In this document: piece by piece, positions 33,691 through 41,811 of the stretch
Position numbering within the stretch: position 1 is the stretch's first letter
Layout of the letters: every line of letters begins with the position of its first letter
Source of the DNA: DATBLQ01 sp036555325
GTDB lineage: Bacteria; Pseudomonadota; Alphaproteobacteria; Rhizobiales; Aestuariivirgaceae
Direction: 5' to 3'
Assembly: GCA_036555325.1 (NCBI GenBank)
Contig: DATBLQ010000002.1
Coordinates: forward strand, 1 to 64,000
Length of the DNA: 64,000 nucleotides
Notes under the pieces: generated by a model
Database searches by the model: none
What the model saw: the letters and a program-made list of their open reading frames with translations, nothing else
What the model was told of the DNA's origin: nothing
Made by a program: the position numbers and the translations under genes

Positions 33691-34613
33691 GCGGCACCTG
33701 CACGATAGGCACTGCGCCGCCGCTCGTTGGAAATCAGCATATAGAGAGAGAGCAGCAGGCGATGTGGCGGCTGATCGGTATGGTGAACGCTGAACGTCCA
33801 GCCCAGGCGGCGGGAGAGATCTTTGACCTCGGCCCTTTGACGGCGGTAAAGCGTTTGGTAGTCGCCTTTCATTGACTCAGCACGCCCGAATGTAAGATTG
33901 CGCGTGCCCGCCATCTCGGCGAACTCCGTCCTCCCGCGATAGGGGAAGACCTCTTCGGCGGGGTCGGCGATTTGGATGAGATGGCCCTTTTGAACCTGTG
34001 CGGCGATCGGCGTCAGTCTGCCGGCAATATCTGTAATGGGATCGAGGAAATCGCTGAACATCACGCACGTGGAGAACCTGGAAAGCTTGGGATGCTCTGG
34101 AAACTCTTTTGCCGGTGAGGCAAGGCTTTCCGATAAACGCGCCAGTGTGGCTTGCGTGTGACCTGGAGTGTATGCCCCTCCGAGCAGGGCGACCCGTTCG
34201 CCAGCGTGAACGGCCAGGATGGCTATTGCCATGCCGACGAGCGCGGCCCTGTCGATCTTTGACGCCGCCGCCAGATTCGACCGAAACCGCATCCCAGGCG
34301 CTCCATCTACCCACAGCCACATGGTATTGGCAGCCGCCCATTCGTTTTCGCGAATCAAAAGCTTGTGAGTCCTGGCAGACTTGCGCCAGTCTATTCGATT
34401 GGCCGGGTCCCCGCTGGTGTATGGGCGGTATTGCCAGAAATCTTCCCCCGGTCCGGCCGTGCGCCGCCCATGCGTTCCCTGGATGATGGTCTGGGCGATA
34501 CGCTGCGCCTCTATTAACAATGCAGGGGCAATGGCCGAAAGATGCTCGGCCTCATCGCGCAGCGTCAGAGACGCTGGCTGCGACGTCGCGGTTCTGGACC
34601 GGCGAGCGGCCAT
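33687..34613 (-). CDS. DUF58 domain protein
   Basis: 308 residues. The DUF58 signature is clear: GRRTAGPGEDFWQYRPYTSG (about 49-68) then DPANRIDWRKSART, with a vWA-like fold behind it (WLWVDGAPGM). There is no membrane segment, so it is a cytoplasmic partner of the MoxR ATPase. It starts 10 bp after the MoxR stop and its stop overlaps the DUF4159 gene start. Part of the four-gene leftward operon 35673-28789. Confidence 0.92.
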   Translation of the reverse strand: MAARRSRTATSQPASLTLRDEAEHLSAIAPALLIEAQRIAQTIIQGTHGRRTAGPGEDFWQYRPYTSGDPANRIDWRKSARTHKLLIRENEWAAANTMWLWVDGAPGMRFRSNLAAASKIDRAALVGMAIAILAVHAGERVALLGGAYTPGHTQATLARLSESLASPAKEFPEHPKLSRFSTCVMFSDFLDPITDIAGRLTPIAAQVQKGHLIQIADPAEEVFPYRGRTEFAEMAGTRNLTFGRAESMKGDYQTLYRRQRAEVKDLSRRLGWTFSVHHTDQPPHRLLLSLYMLISNERRRSAYRAGAA

Positions 34614-34623
34614 GGGTACCTTT

Positions 34624-35673
34624 TTACGTTAGCGGCTTCACCAGCCGTGCGATGACATCATCCAAGCTCACACCGTCGGCGCGCGCGGCGAATGTAATTG
34701 CCATACGGTGGCGCATGACGGGTGTGGCCAGTTCCAAAACATCGTCAATCGAAGGCGAAAGCCTGCCGTCCAGCAAGGCCCGCGCCTTGACGCCAAGCAT
34801 CAGCGCCTGACTGGCGCGGGGGCTTGGGCCCCAGGCGACGTTCTGGTTTATGAATTGCTCGCCGGTTTCACCAGGTCTGCCGCTTCGAACCAGAGACAAG
34901 ATCGCCTCGGAGACGCTCTCGCCCACTGGGATCATACGCACCAGATGCTGCGCGGCAAGGAGCTCCTTGGCCGTGAGGACAGGCTCGGCCTGATCCTCCG
35001 ATGTGCCGGTTGTCGCGAACAGCATTCGCCGCTCTGCATCAAGGCTCGGGTATGGCACATCGATCTCGAGCAGAAACCTGTCGAGCTGGGCTTCGGGAAG
35101 TGGATATGTTCCTTCTTGCTCGATTGGATTTTGCGTCGCCAGCACATGGAAGGGGCTGGGCAGGTCGTGCCGAACGCCAGCGACCGTGACGTGCTTTTCC
35201 TGCATCGCCTGGAGGAGCGCCGACTGCGTGCGCGGACTTGCCCGGTTGATCTCGTCGGCCATGAGGAGCTGACAGAACACCGGTCCCTGCACGAAACGGA
35301 ACTGGCGGCGGCCCTTGTCGCTCTCATCCAGGATCTCGGCGCCGAGAATGTCTGCCGGCATGAGGTCGGGAGTGAACTGAACGCGGCGCTCCGCCAGGCC
35401 CAGCACACGTCCAAGCGAGGTCGCAAGTTTTGTCTTGGCAAGACCCGGCGCGCCGACGAGCAGCGCATGGCCCCCCGAGAGGATGGCTGTGAGAGCAAGT
35501 TCGACGACCTTCTCTTGGCCGAAGATGATCTGCCCGATGGCCTCCTTTGCCTGGGTCAGGCGTTCGCCTGTCCGTTCTAGGTTGTCGAGTGTCTTCTTGT
35601 CCGTTTCATTGAGCGTTGACATGCGTGGCACGAGCGTTTGCATCCTTTCATCATCGAGAGCAAGCATGTGCAT
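34624..35673 (-). CDS. MoxR-type AAA+ ATPase
   Basis: 349 residues. Walker A is GAPGLAKT (about 75-82), Walker B LLMADEINRA (about 136-145), sensor-1 ATQNP, with MoxR-specific EQEGTYPLPEAQLDRF. This subfamily couples ATP hydrolysis to vWA-protein partners for maturation of envelope or metal enzymes. It is the first gene of the DUF58/DUF4159 operon. I kept the ATG at 35673, with AAGG upstream; ATGs at 35667, 35643 and 35622 are also possible. Target of the system is unknown. Confidence 0.92.
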   Translation of the reverse strand: MHMLALDDERMQTLVPRMSTLNETDKKTLDNLERTGERLTQAKEAIGQIIFGQEKVVELALTAILSGGHALLVGAPGLAKTKLATSLGRVLGLAERRVQFTPDLMPADILGAEILDESDKGRRQFRFVQGPVFCQLLMADEINRASPRTQSALLQAMQEKHVTVAGVRHDLPSPFHVLATQNPIEQEGTYPLPEAQLDRFLLEIDVPYPSLDAERRMLFATTGTSEDQAEPVLTAKELLAAQHLVRMIPVGESVSEAILSLVRSGRPGETGEQFINQNVAWGPSPRASQALMLGVKARALLDGRLSPSIDDVLELATPVMRHRMAITFAARADGVSLDDVIARLVKPLT

Positions 35674-35786
35674 GAGGCTTGCCTTGCGCTACTTTCGCTT
35701 GACTTCAAAGCGTGGCCGCAGTGAGGCAGACTCATCTGCTACAATATAGGAAAACCGGGCCCGTCAAGCCATCAACGATTAAAAAA

Positions 35787-36401
35787 ATGACGAATGAGTC
35801 TTTCAAAGCACAGTTGCCGGGAGATCCCAGCAACCCGCTGCGCGGATTGAAGGAAGTTCAACAGCAGGGGAAAGCTCTGCCGCCCGTTCATCTCTGGAAT
35901 CCGCCCTTTTGCGGGGACATACCAATGCGGATTGCTGCCGATGGCACATGGTACTACATGGGCTCCCCCATCGGCCGTAAACCACTGGTCAAGCTGTTTT
36001 CTTCGATTCTTCGCCATGATGAGGATGGCAAGTACTACCTTGTCACTCCGGTTGAGAAGTGCGGTGTTGAGGTTGATGACGCACCACTCCTTGCCGTCGC
36101 CATGGTGGTGAGCGGCAAAGGCCGGGAGAAGACAATCCGCTTCATCACGCAGGTTGATGATGAAGTCACGGTGGATGAAAGCCATCCTTTGCGTTTCGAT
36201 CGGGAACGGGGCACCGATGGCCTGAAGCCCTATGTGCTCGTCAGAGGCAGGCTTGAGGCGCTCGTCAACAGGCCTATTTTCTATGACCTGGTGGCGCAGG
36301 GCGTCGTCGAGAGAATCGATGAGGTGGACTGGTTTGGTGTCTGGTCTTCTGGCCGGTTCTGGGCCATGCAGCGGGCGAGCGAAATCGGGCTCATACGATG
36401 A
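35787..36401 (+). CDS. DUF1285 domain protein
   Basis: 204 residues from ATG 35787. The protein contains PVHLWNPPFCGDIPMRI (about 33-49) and VTPVEKCGVEVDDAP (about 87-101), typical of the DUF1285 family; its function is unknown. No signal peptide or membrane helix. A GTG start at 35712 in frame would add 25 non-conserved residues. It heads a rightward run (DUF1285, Nudix, cca, cupin, two MaoC) in which each gene overlaps the next by 1-4 bp, so it is very likely one operon. Confidence 0.85.
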   Translation: MTNESFKAQLPGDPSNPLRGLKEVQQQGKALPPVHLWNPPFCGDIPMRIAADGTWYYMGSPIGRKPLVKLFSSILRHDEDGKYYLVTPVEKCGVEVDDAPLLAVAMVVSGKGREKTIRFITQVDDEVTVDESHPLRFDRERGTDGLKPYVLVRGRLEALVNRPIFYDLVAQGVVERIDEVDWFGVWSSGRFWAMQRASEIGLIR

Positions 36402-37027
36402 CCGCCTTTCGATTTGACGAGACCGAAGTGCGCGAGCGCGCATCCAGACTGCTCCTCGACCAGCCGCCGACGAGTTACCGGCGCAGCGACGACGACCTCA
36501 ACACGGACGAGTCTTGGAAGCGGAACGGAACCGTCTTTCGCCACGCGGCGGTTCTCATTCCAATCATTGCGCATGCGCCGGAGGTGACAGTCATGCTGAC
36601 CCTGCGCACCGATCAGATGCACAGCCATGCAGGCCAGGTCGCTTTCCCCGGTGGCAAGATCGACAGCGCCGACACGAGCGAGATTGCTGCCGCCCTCCGG
36701 GAGGCGGAGGAGGAGACAGGCTTGCCGCCGGCACATGTCGATCCCGTGGGGTTCCTGGACGGCTATTTGACTCGCACCAACTATCGCGTTGTGCCAGTCG
36801 TGGCGTTGGTGAAGCCTGGATTTTCGATTAAGCCGGCCGTTGAGGAAGTGGCAGCCGTGTTCGAGGTGCCACTCAGATTTCTCATGACGCCGGAAAACCA
36901 CTTGGTGCATTCGCGGCAATGGGAGGGCAGGCCGCGGCATTTCTACGCGATGCCCTATGGGGAGCATTACATTTGGGGGGCCACCGCCGGGATGCTCAAG
37001 AGCCTTTATGATAGGCTTTACGCATGA
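36398..37027 (+). CDS. Nudix hydrolase, CoA pyrophosphatase type
   Basis: 209 residues. The Nudix box lies at about 84-107 (PGGKIDSADTS then ALREAEEETGL), and just before it LRTDQMHSHAGQVAFPGG matches the CoA-specific UPF0035 motif of NudL/YeaB enzymes that split coenzyme A and its derivatives. It overlaps the DUF1285 gene (ATGA) and the cca gene (4 bp). The UPF0035 motif supports CoA as substrate. Confidence 0.9.
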   Translation: MTAFRFDETEVRERASRLLLDQPPTSYRRSDDDLNTDESWKRNGTVFRHAAVLIPIIAHAPEVTVMLTLRTDQMHSHAGQVAFPGGKIDSADTSEIAAALREAEEETGLPPAHVDPVGFLDGYLTRTNYRVVPVVALVKPGFSIKPAVEEVAAVFEVPLRFLMTPENHLVHSRQWEGRPRHFYAMPYGEHYIWGATAGMLKSLYDRLYA

Positions 37028-38316
37028 AGAAGCATGTCGCAGTTCCTCGCCTGCCGCGCATCAGGCAGGCTTGGCTTAGGCAGCCCGCGCTCCGCAAGGT
37101 GCTCGAGGTGTTGAACCGTGAGGGCACGACACGCATCGCTGGCGGGGCCGTGCGTAACGCGCTCCTGGGCGGCGCGGTCACCGAAATCGATCTGGCGAGC
37201 ACGCTCACGCCGCAGGAGGTGACGCGCACTGCTCAATCCGCCGGCCTGACCGTCCACCCGACGGGACTTGAACATGGCACCGTCATGGTGGTGGCGGAGG
37301 GAACGCCGTTCGAGGTAACGACCCTGAGGGTCGACGTCGAAACCTTCGGGCGACGGGCGCGGGTCAGCTTCACCGACAACTGGGAGGCTGACGCCAGCAG
37401 GCGGGACTTCACCATGAATGCGCTCTATTGCGACTTAAACGGTCAAGTCCACGACCCGCTCGGCGGATATCACGACCTTAGGCGACATGTCGTCAAATTC
37501 GTCGGCAACCCGGAAGCGCGCATCGAGGAAGACCACCTGCGAATTCTGCGGTTCTTCCGCTTCACCGCCCAATATGGCTCCGGTGCCCCCGATTCACGCG
37601 GTCTTGAGCACTGCGTTAGGCTGCGCAGGAATTTGAAGTCTCTTTCAGCCGAACGTGTTCGCCAGGAGCTTTGGAAACTCCTCTCCGCGCCGGGCGCCCT
37701 CAGGATGCTGAGGGTCATGGAGAAGAAAGGCATCAACCGAATACTGCTGGGCCGCCCGCTTAATTTGAAGGCATTCGAATACATGGTCGCAGCTGATCGC
37801 GCGCTGAAGCTTGCGCCCGACCCCTTGCTCAGACTTCATATTCTCACCGGGAGTGCGACCGAATATCGGGACATTCTCAAGCTCACCAATGCGGAAATGG
37901 ATCGATTGCGGGCGCTTGGCCCGGCAGGGAGCGTCTCGCCCCAGCTTAGGCCTCACGAGCGCAAGATCGTGCTCTACCAGTTTGGCCGCCAGACCTATCT
38001 TGACGGTGTGAGATGCGCATGGGCGCTGTCGGCTGTCCCCAAAGATCCGCGGTGGCGAAGGCTTCTGCGGTTCGAACGCCGCGCATCGCTGCCGAAGTTC
38101 CCGGTTACGGGTGCCGATCTCAAGGCGCTGGGCATTGAGGCCGGACCGACGATGGGCGCCATGCTCAAGGCGCTGGAAGATTGGTGGATGGCGTCCGGAT
38201 TTCCGGACGACAAGCATGTGATCCTCAAACGGCTCGAAGCCCTGCGACGCTTGCCAAGCTCGGCGTCTTTCGGCCATAAGCAACCCCTCAAAACCGAACA
38301 GGGTGCCGAGGACTGA
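37024..38316 (+). CDS. cca: CCA tRNA nucleotidyltransferase
   Basis: 430 residues of the class II CCA-adding family. Motifs: GGAVRNALLG (39-48), EIDLAS (54-59) in the metal-binding place where DxD is usual (here E-I-D), RRDFTMNALY for nucleotide choice, DPLGGYHDL, and EDHLRILRFFRF. It adds or repairs the 3' CCA end of tRNAs. There is no HD phosphohydrolase domain like that of the E. coli enzyme. It overlaps the Nudix gene by 4 bp and shares one base with the cupin gene (TGATG). Confidence 0.93.
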   Translation: MKKHVAVPRLPRIRQAWLRQPALRKVLEVLNREGTTRIAGGAVRNALLGGAVTEIDLASTLTPQEVTRTAQSAGLTVHPTGLEHGTVMVVAEGTPFEVTTLRVDVETFGRRARVSFTDNWEADASRRDFTMNALYCDLNGQVHDPLGGYHDLRRHVVKFVGNPEARIEEDHLRILRFFRFTAQYGSGAPDSRGLEHCVRLRRNLKSLSAERVRQELWKLLSAPGALRMLRVMEKKGINRILLGRPLNLKAFEYMVAADRALKLAPDPLLRLHILTGSATEYRDILKLTNAEMDRLRALGPAGSVSPQLRPHERKIVLYQFGRQTYLDGVRCAWALSAVPKDPRWRRLLRFERRASLPKFPVTGADLKALGIEAGPTMGAMLKALEDWWMASGFPDDKHVILKRLEALRRLPSSASFGHKQPLKTEQGAED

Positions 38317-38681
38317 TGAGCAGCATTATCGTGGTACGAAGCGAAGGCGAGGGAGCTCCTGCTGCGGAACCGGGCGAAGCATCTGCCGAATCACTGCTTG
38401 CTGGCGAATACAAGACCAGGACCTTTAACCATTGGACGGGCGAAGATGGCCGTCTCCATTGCGGAATTTGGGAATGCACGCCTGGAAAGGTGAAAGTCGA
38501 CTACACGGAGTGGGAATTTTGCCACCTTATAGAAGGCGAGGCCGTGTTGACGAATGAACAGGGCCAAAGCTGGCGGCTGAAAAAAGGTGATGGATTTATC
38601 ATTCCGGAGGGTTTCAAAGGCACCTGGGAGACGGTGCGGCCCTTGCGCAAGCACTATGTCATCCTCCTCCCAAAAGGCTGA
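38316..38681 (+). CDS. Cupin-domain protein (DUF861/Cupin_3 type)
   Basis: 121 residues. A single cupin barrel: FCHLIEGEAVLTNEQG for the first box, then KKGDGFIIPEGFKGTWE for the second. Only one His is seen in the first box, so metal binding may be weak. Family members of this size include (S)-ureidoglycine aminohydrolase-like and simple regulatory cupins. It sits between cca and two MaoC-type genes with one-base overlaps. Function not assignable. Confidence 0.85.
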   Translation: MSSIIVVRSEGEGAPAAEPGEASAESLLAGEYKTRTFNHWTGEDGRLHCGIWECTPGKVKVDYTEWEFCHLIEGEAVLTNEQGQSWRLKKGDGFIIPEGFKGTWETVRPLRKHYVILLPKG

Positions 38682-39151
38682 TGAACATCGCCTCGTCCAA
38701 GCCCGAGCTATTCTTCGAGGATTTTCCGCCAGGCGAAGTTTTCGAATATGGCGCCTATGAGGTCACGGCGGACGAAATCATAAGTTTCGCGCGCGAGTTC
38801 GATCCCCAGCCGTTTCATTTGGACGAGAACGCCGCCAAAGCCTCGATGTTGGGTGGTCTGGCCGCAAGCGGTTGGCATGTGTGCGCGATCATCATGCGGT
38901 TGATGGTCGATGGGTATTTTGGCCGCACGGCCTCCATGGGCTCGACCGGCGTCGACGAGGTGAAATGGCTCATACCCGTCTATCCCGGTGACCGACTGTC
39001 ATGCCGGTGCACCACGCTCGAAGCGCGGGTGTCGTCGAAAAGGCCTGACATGGGAATTGTCAGACTCCGCTGGGAATTGCTTGCAGCAGAACGTCAGTGC
39101 AAAGCCGTGATGACCGGCATCAATCTGATGAAAGTCAGAGGGTCTCCGTGA
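38681..39151 (+). CDS. MaoC-like (R)-specific enoyl hydratase
   Basis: 156 residues, hot-dog fold. The catalytic hydratase-2 pattern FAREFDPQPFHLDENAA (about 36-52) gives the Asp and His (D, five residues, H) of MaoC enzymes, and ASGWHVCAIIMRL follows. It should hydrate enoyl-thioesters or be one half of a two-gene heterodimer with the next gene. It overlaps the next gene by 4 bp (GTGA). Confidence 0.9.
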   Translation: MNIASSKPELFFEDFPPGEVFEYGAYEVTADEIISFAREFDPQPFHLDENAAKASMLGGLAASGWHVCAIIMRLMVDGYFGRTASMGSTGVDEVKWLIPVYPGDRLSCRCTTLEARVSSKRPDMGIVRLRWELLAAERQCKAVMTGINLMKVRGSP

Positions 39152-39627
39152 AGGGGCTATTCTACGAGGAGGTTGAGCTCGGATCCGAAGACACTCTCGG
39201 AAGCTATCATTTTACCCGCGATGCTGTTCTAAGGTTTGCCCGCGCCTTCGATCCGCAACCCTTCCACCTCGACGATGAGGCAGCCCGTCAGTCGCATTTC
39301 GGCGCGCTATGTGCCAGCGGCTGGCATACGGCGGCAGCCTGGATGAAATGTTACGTCGAGTTCAACGAGCGTCATCGGAGCGAGCGCGCAGCACGCGGCG
39401 AGCGCCTGCCGGCTACCGGCCCATCGCCCGGGTTCGAAAATCTGAAGTGGCTGAAGCCCGTCTACCCTGGCGATACGATCACCTACAGCAGCCGCATGAC
39501 CGGCAAGCGGACGCTCAAGTCGCGGCCGGGCTGGGGTCTTCTCCTCAGCCTCAACACCGGCATCAACCAGGCGGGCGATCTGGTCATTTCCTTCGACGGC
39601 AAGGTTCTCATCCAGATGCGAGAGTAG
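39148..39627 (+). CDS. MaoC-like (R)-specific enoyl hydratase, second copy
   Basis: 159 residues starting GTG at 39148, overlapping the previous stop. It repeats the active-site pattern FARAFDPQPFHLDDEAA and CASGWHTAAAW, and the GFENLKWLKPVYPGD region matches VKWLIPVYPGD of its neighbour. The two are tandem paralogs, a common arrangement in Rhizobiales. Both keep the catalytic Asp/His, so both may be active. The operon ends in a stem-loop directly after this stop. Confidence 0.9.
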   Translation: MKGLFYEEVELGSEDTLGSYHFTRDAVLRFARAFDPQPFHLDDEAARQSHFGALCASGWHTAAAWMKCYVEFNERHRSERAARGERLPATGPSPGFENLKWLKPVYPGDTITYSSRMTGKRTLKSRPGWGLLLSLNTGINQAGDLVISFDGKVLIQMRE

Positions 39628-39656
39628 GAGAGGGGCGATCCAACTCAGCCCTCTCC
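39627..39656 (+). terminator. Stem-loop, possible weak terminator
   Basis: GGAGAGGG pairs with CCCTCTCC (8 bp), starting on the last base of the second MaoC stop. No T run follows, so termination would need help or it may be an RNA-stability hairpin. Confidence 0.35.
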
Positions 39657-39705
39657 AACTCGCGTCCTTGCCGATGATGTAGCTGCATCGAAATGCGAAA
39701 GGCTT

Positions 39706-39933
39706 TCAGCGGCACCCCCGGTTGGCAAGGGGATCTCCAGTCGAAGGAAATCTTCCGAATTCGATGTCTTCACGCGATAAACCGATATCGCGCAGCATGT
39801 GATCGTTCAGCTGCAAGAGCGCCCTGCGCGTCCGCCACAGCATCAGCCTTTTGAAATAACCTGCTAAGGCCCCGCCGGCGAAACTCATGCTACGCTGGAG
39901 AGGTGAGGCTCTGTGGGAGTATGTGTTCGGCAT
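39706..39933 (-). CDS. DUF1127 protein
   Basis: 75 residues. The C-terminal half has the DUF1127 pattern: LWRTRRALLQLNDHMLRDIG then SREDIEF. DUF1127 (YjiS) proteins are Arg-rich small proteins; some alphaproteobacterial ones affect RNA turnover or carbon and phosphate metabolism. The ATG at 39933 has GGAG eight bases before it; the longer frame to 39981 lacks one. A second DUF1127 gene lies 129 bp upstream. Confidence 0.88.
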   Translation of the reverse strand: MPNTYSHRASPLQRSMSFAGGALAGYFKRLMLWRTRRALLQLNDHMLRDIGLSREDIEFGRFPSTGDPLANRGCR

Positions 39934-39999
39934 CTTTTCAACTCCATTTTCGCCAAACATAGACCATTGCGAAGTCAGCATGTGTCAGCAGTAAAGTCG

Positions 40000-40029
40000 A
40001 CGGGCGGCCCCAACTAAAAGGCCGCCCGT
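40000..40029. terminator. Perfect 10-bp inverted repeat, possible terminator or RNA-stability hairpin
   Basis: ACGGGCGGCC, ten bases, GGCCGCCCGT: a perfect GC-rich palindrome just after the 3' end of the DUF1127 gene at 40063-40326. There is no T tract on either strand, so it may work as attenuator or mRNA-end hairpin rather than a classic terminator. Confidence 0.5.
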
Positions 40030-40062
40030 TCCCTGTCTTCCGTCCCAGACAATTCGGTATAA

Positions 40063-40326
40063 CTACATGCCGAATGGATGTCCCTTTGCAGACCAGTTGG
40101 CCCGCCGCATCTCCGCGAGTCGTCCCGCCCGCAAATCAATGCGGGAAATCCCGATGTCATTCAGCATGTGATCGTCGAGCTCGAGCAGCATTCTGCGAGT
40201 GCGGGTCTCTTTCATCCGCGTGACGATCCCCTCGATGGCGCTGGAAATCAGACTGAGGATGGCTCCAAAGGCCGCCTGACGCGCTTCCGTATAGGCCATA
40301 CCCCCGGCGGTGAAGTGGTTGGACAT
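40063..40326 (-). CDS. DUF1127 protein, longer paralog
   Basis: 87 residues with TRRMLLELDDHMLNDIGISR (about 43-62), the DUF1127 signature, after a helical N-terminus. GGAG lies eight bases before the ATG at 40326. It is a paralog of the gene at 39706: MLxELDDHML here against LLQLNDHML there. The hairpin at 40000-40029 may separate the two transcripts. Function unknown. Confidence 0.88.
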   Translation of the reverse strand: MSNHFTAGGMAYTEARQAAFGAILSLISSAIEGIVTRMKETRTRRMLLELDDHMLNDIGISRIDLRAGRLAEMRRANWSAKGHPFGM

Positions 40327-40486
40327 GACGGTGCTCCGTTGGTTCTTTCCGGTTGAGTGTCTTAAGGCCGAGTTGTTGACACATCCCCAGGGAACCGCCC
40401 CTGAACGCCTCGTTCATGTCCCGTTTAGATTGGGCGCAGGCCCCGCACTTGACGAAAGGTCCTGACCCTCCCCATCCTCCTTGGCC

Positions 40487-41206
40487 ATGAAAGCGAACGT
40501 TATTCTCATCTCCCACGATCGCGCCGACCAGGGCGGCGATCGCGCCTCGTACTTTCTTAAGTCGAAGAATTTCAATCTTTTGTGGTCGTGCCCGGCGGAA
40601 GGCGATTTGATTCCCAGAATGAATGAGGAGTGCGCAGCACTTGTTGTTTACGGCGGTAAATATGACGTCCCCGAAAAACAAACGTATGCGTTTCTCAAGG
40701 ATGAGATGCGCGTGATTCGCCAGGCACTAAATCGCGATATCCCGTTACTCGGAATCTGTCTCGGCGCGCAGCTCTTGGCGCATGAACTGGGGGCGGAAGT
40801 TGGAGCGCACCCGCAGGGCCATCACGAATACGGCTACTATCCGCTCGCTCCCACTCAGGCGGGCAGGGCACTCATTCCATCGGGTCTCATGGTCCTGCAA
40901 TCGCATTATCATCAATTCGACATTCCACCGGGTGCTGCAAATTTGGCAGGCACCGACCACTTTCCCCATCAGGCCTTCAGCTATGGAAAGGCGTTTGGCC
41001 TTCAGTTTCACCCGGAAGCATCCCGGGCATCTCTCGAACGTTGGATCGCCCGGCGTGGCGAGCGCAATTTCGCCAAGGGCGCTCACCCGCCCGAACGTCA
41101 GCTCGCTGACCATTCGCGCCATGATGCTGCGCTGGGAAACTGGTTCAATGGCTTTCTTGAAAAATGGATTGCATCCGCATTGCAAAAAGCGGCTCTTTTT
41201 GGATAA
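40487..41206 (+). CDS. Class I glutamine amidotransferase
   Basis: 239 residues. The nucleophile elbow GICLGAQLLAHELGAE (about 85-100, catalytic Cys in ICLGAQ) and FHPEAS with the catalytic His/Glu complete the Cys-His-Glu triad. This is the stand-alone GMP-synthase-like or PuuD-like amidotransferase/gamma-glutamyl hydrolase family. The ATG at 40487 is preceded by no clear ribosome site; TTG 40481 is the only other start. It is the first of three nearby genes (with GNAT and dimethylargininase-like). The substrate is unknown. Confidence 0.88.
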   Translation: MKANVILISHDRADQGGDRASYFLKSKNFNLLWSCPAEGDLIPRMNEECAALVVYGGKYDVPEKQTYAFLKDEMRVIRQALNRDIPLLGICLGAQLLAHELGAEVGAHPQGHHEYGYYPLAPTQAGRALIPSGLMVLQSHYHQFDIPPGAANLAGTDHFPHQAFSYGKAFGLQFHPEASRASLERWIARRGERNFAKGAHPPERQLADHSRHDAALGNWFNGFLEKWIASALQKAALFG

Positions 41207-41223
41207 TGCTAGGCTAGAACGCC

Positions 41224-41781
41224 ATGACGACGCTTCTCAAGCTGCCACCGCTCGAATCCCCCCGACTGATCATTCGCGAACTGGAAATGCGCGATGCAGA
41301 TGACTTCTCCACCTACATGACGCGCAACGACTACCAGCGTCACATAGCTTTGCGTCTCACGACCGCGCAGTCGATTCGAAGCCATGTCATGCGCGCGGTG
41401 GTTCGCCAAAGTCAGAAGGTGCGCAACTCCTATTCTTTTGCCGGTGAATTGAAGCAGAATCGAGTCGTGGTCGCCGATGGTTTTATCCTCTGCCATGGGC
41501 GGCTCGGTGAGTTGGGATGGGGTGTCAATCCCGATCTTTGGGGTCTTGGACTTGGCGTCGAACTTGGCCGCGCTCTCATCGCGCAGGCTTTTGAGCGGAT
41601 CGGATGCGAGCGTCTTTGGTGCAAGGTCATGGGCGGCAATGCCGCCTCGATGCGCTTGGCATCGCGCATCGGCATGCGCTTGATCAGATCGTACCGGGAT
41701 TTTCCGGTCGGAGGAGGGCGATTCGAATCTGTGGAGTTTTTTGCAATCACCACGCGGGAATATTTCGAAGCAGGCTATTGA
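41224..41781 (+). CDS. GNAT N-acetyltransferase (RimJ/RimL-like)
   Basis: 185 residues. The N-terminus LESPRLIIREL (about 10-20) is the RimJ/RimL start pattern, GVNPDLWGLGLGVELGRALI (about 100-119) the acetyl-CoA loop, and NAASMRLASRIGMRLI the typical C-terminal element. It could acetylate a protein N-terminus, an amine or an antibiotic. It begins 17 bp after the amidotransferase stop and lies 30 bp before the next gene. Confidence 0.88.
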   Translation: MTTLLKLPPLESPRLIIRELEMRDADDFSTYMTRNDYQRHIALRLTTAQSIRSHVMRAVVRQSQKVRNSYSFAGELKQNRVVVADGFILCHGRLGELGWGVNPDLWGLGLGVELGRALIAQAFERIGCERLWCKVMGGNAASMRLASRIGMRLIRSYRDFPVGGGRFESVEFFAITTREYFEAGY

Positions 41782-41811
41782 GCTTGCGCGCACCTGACAG
41801 GAAAAACGATC

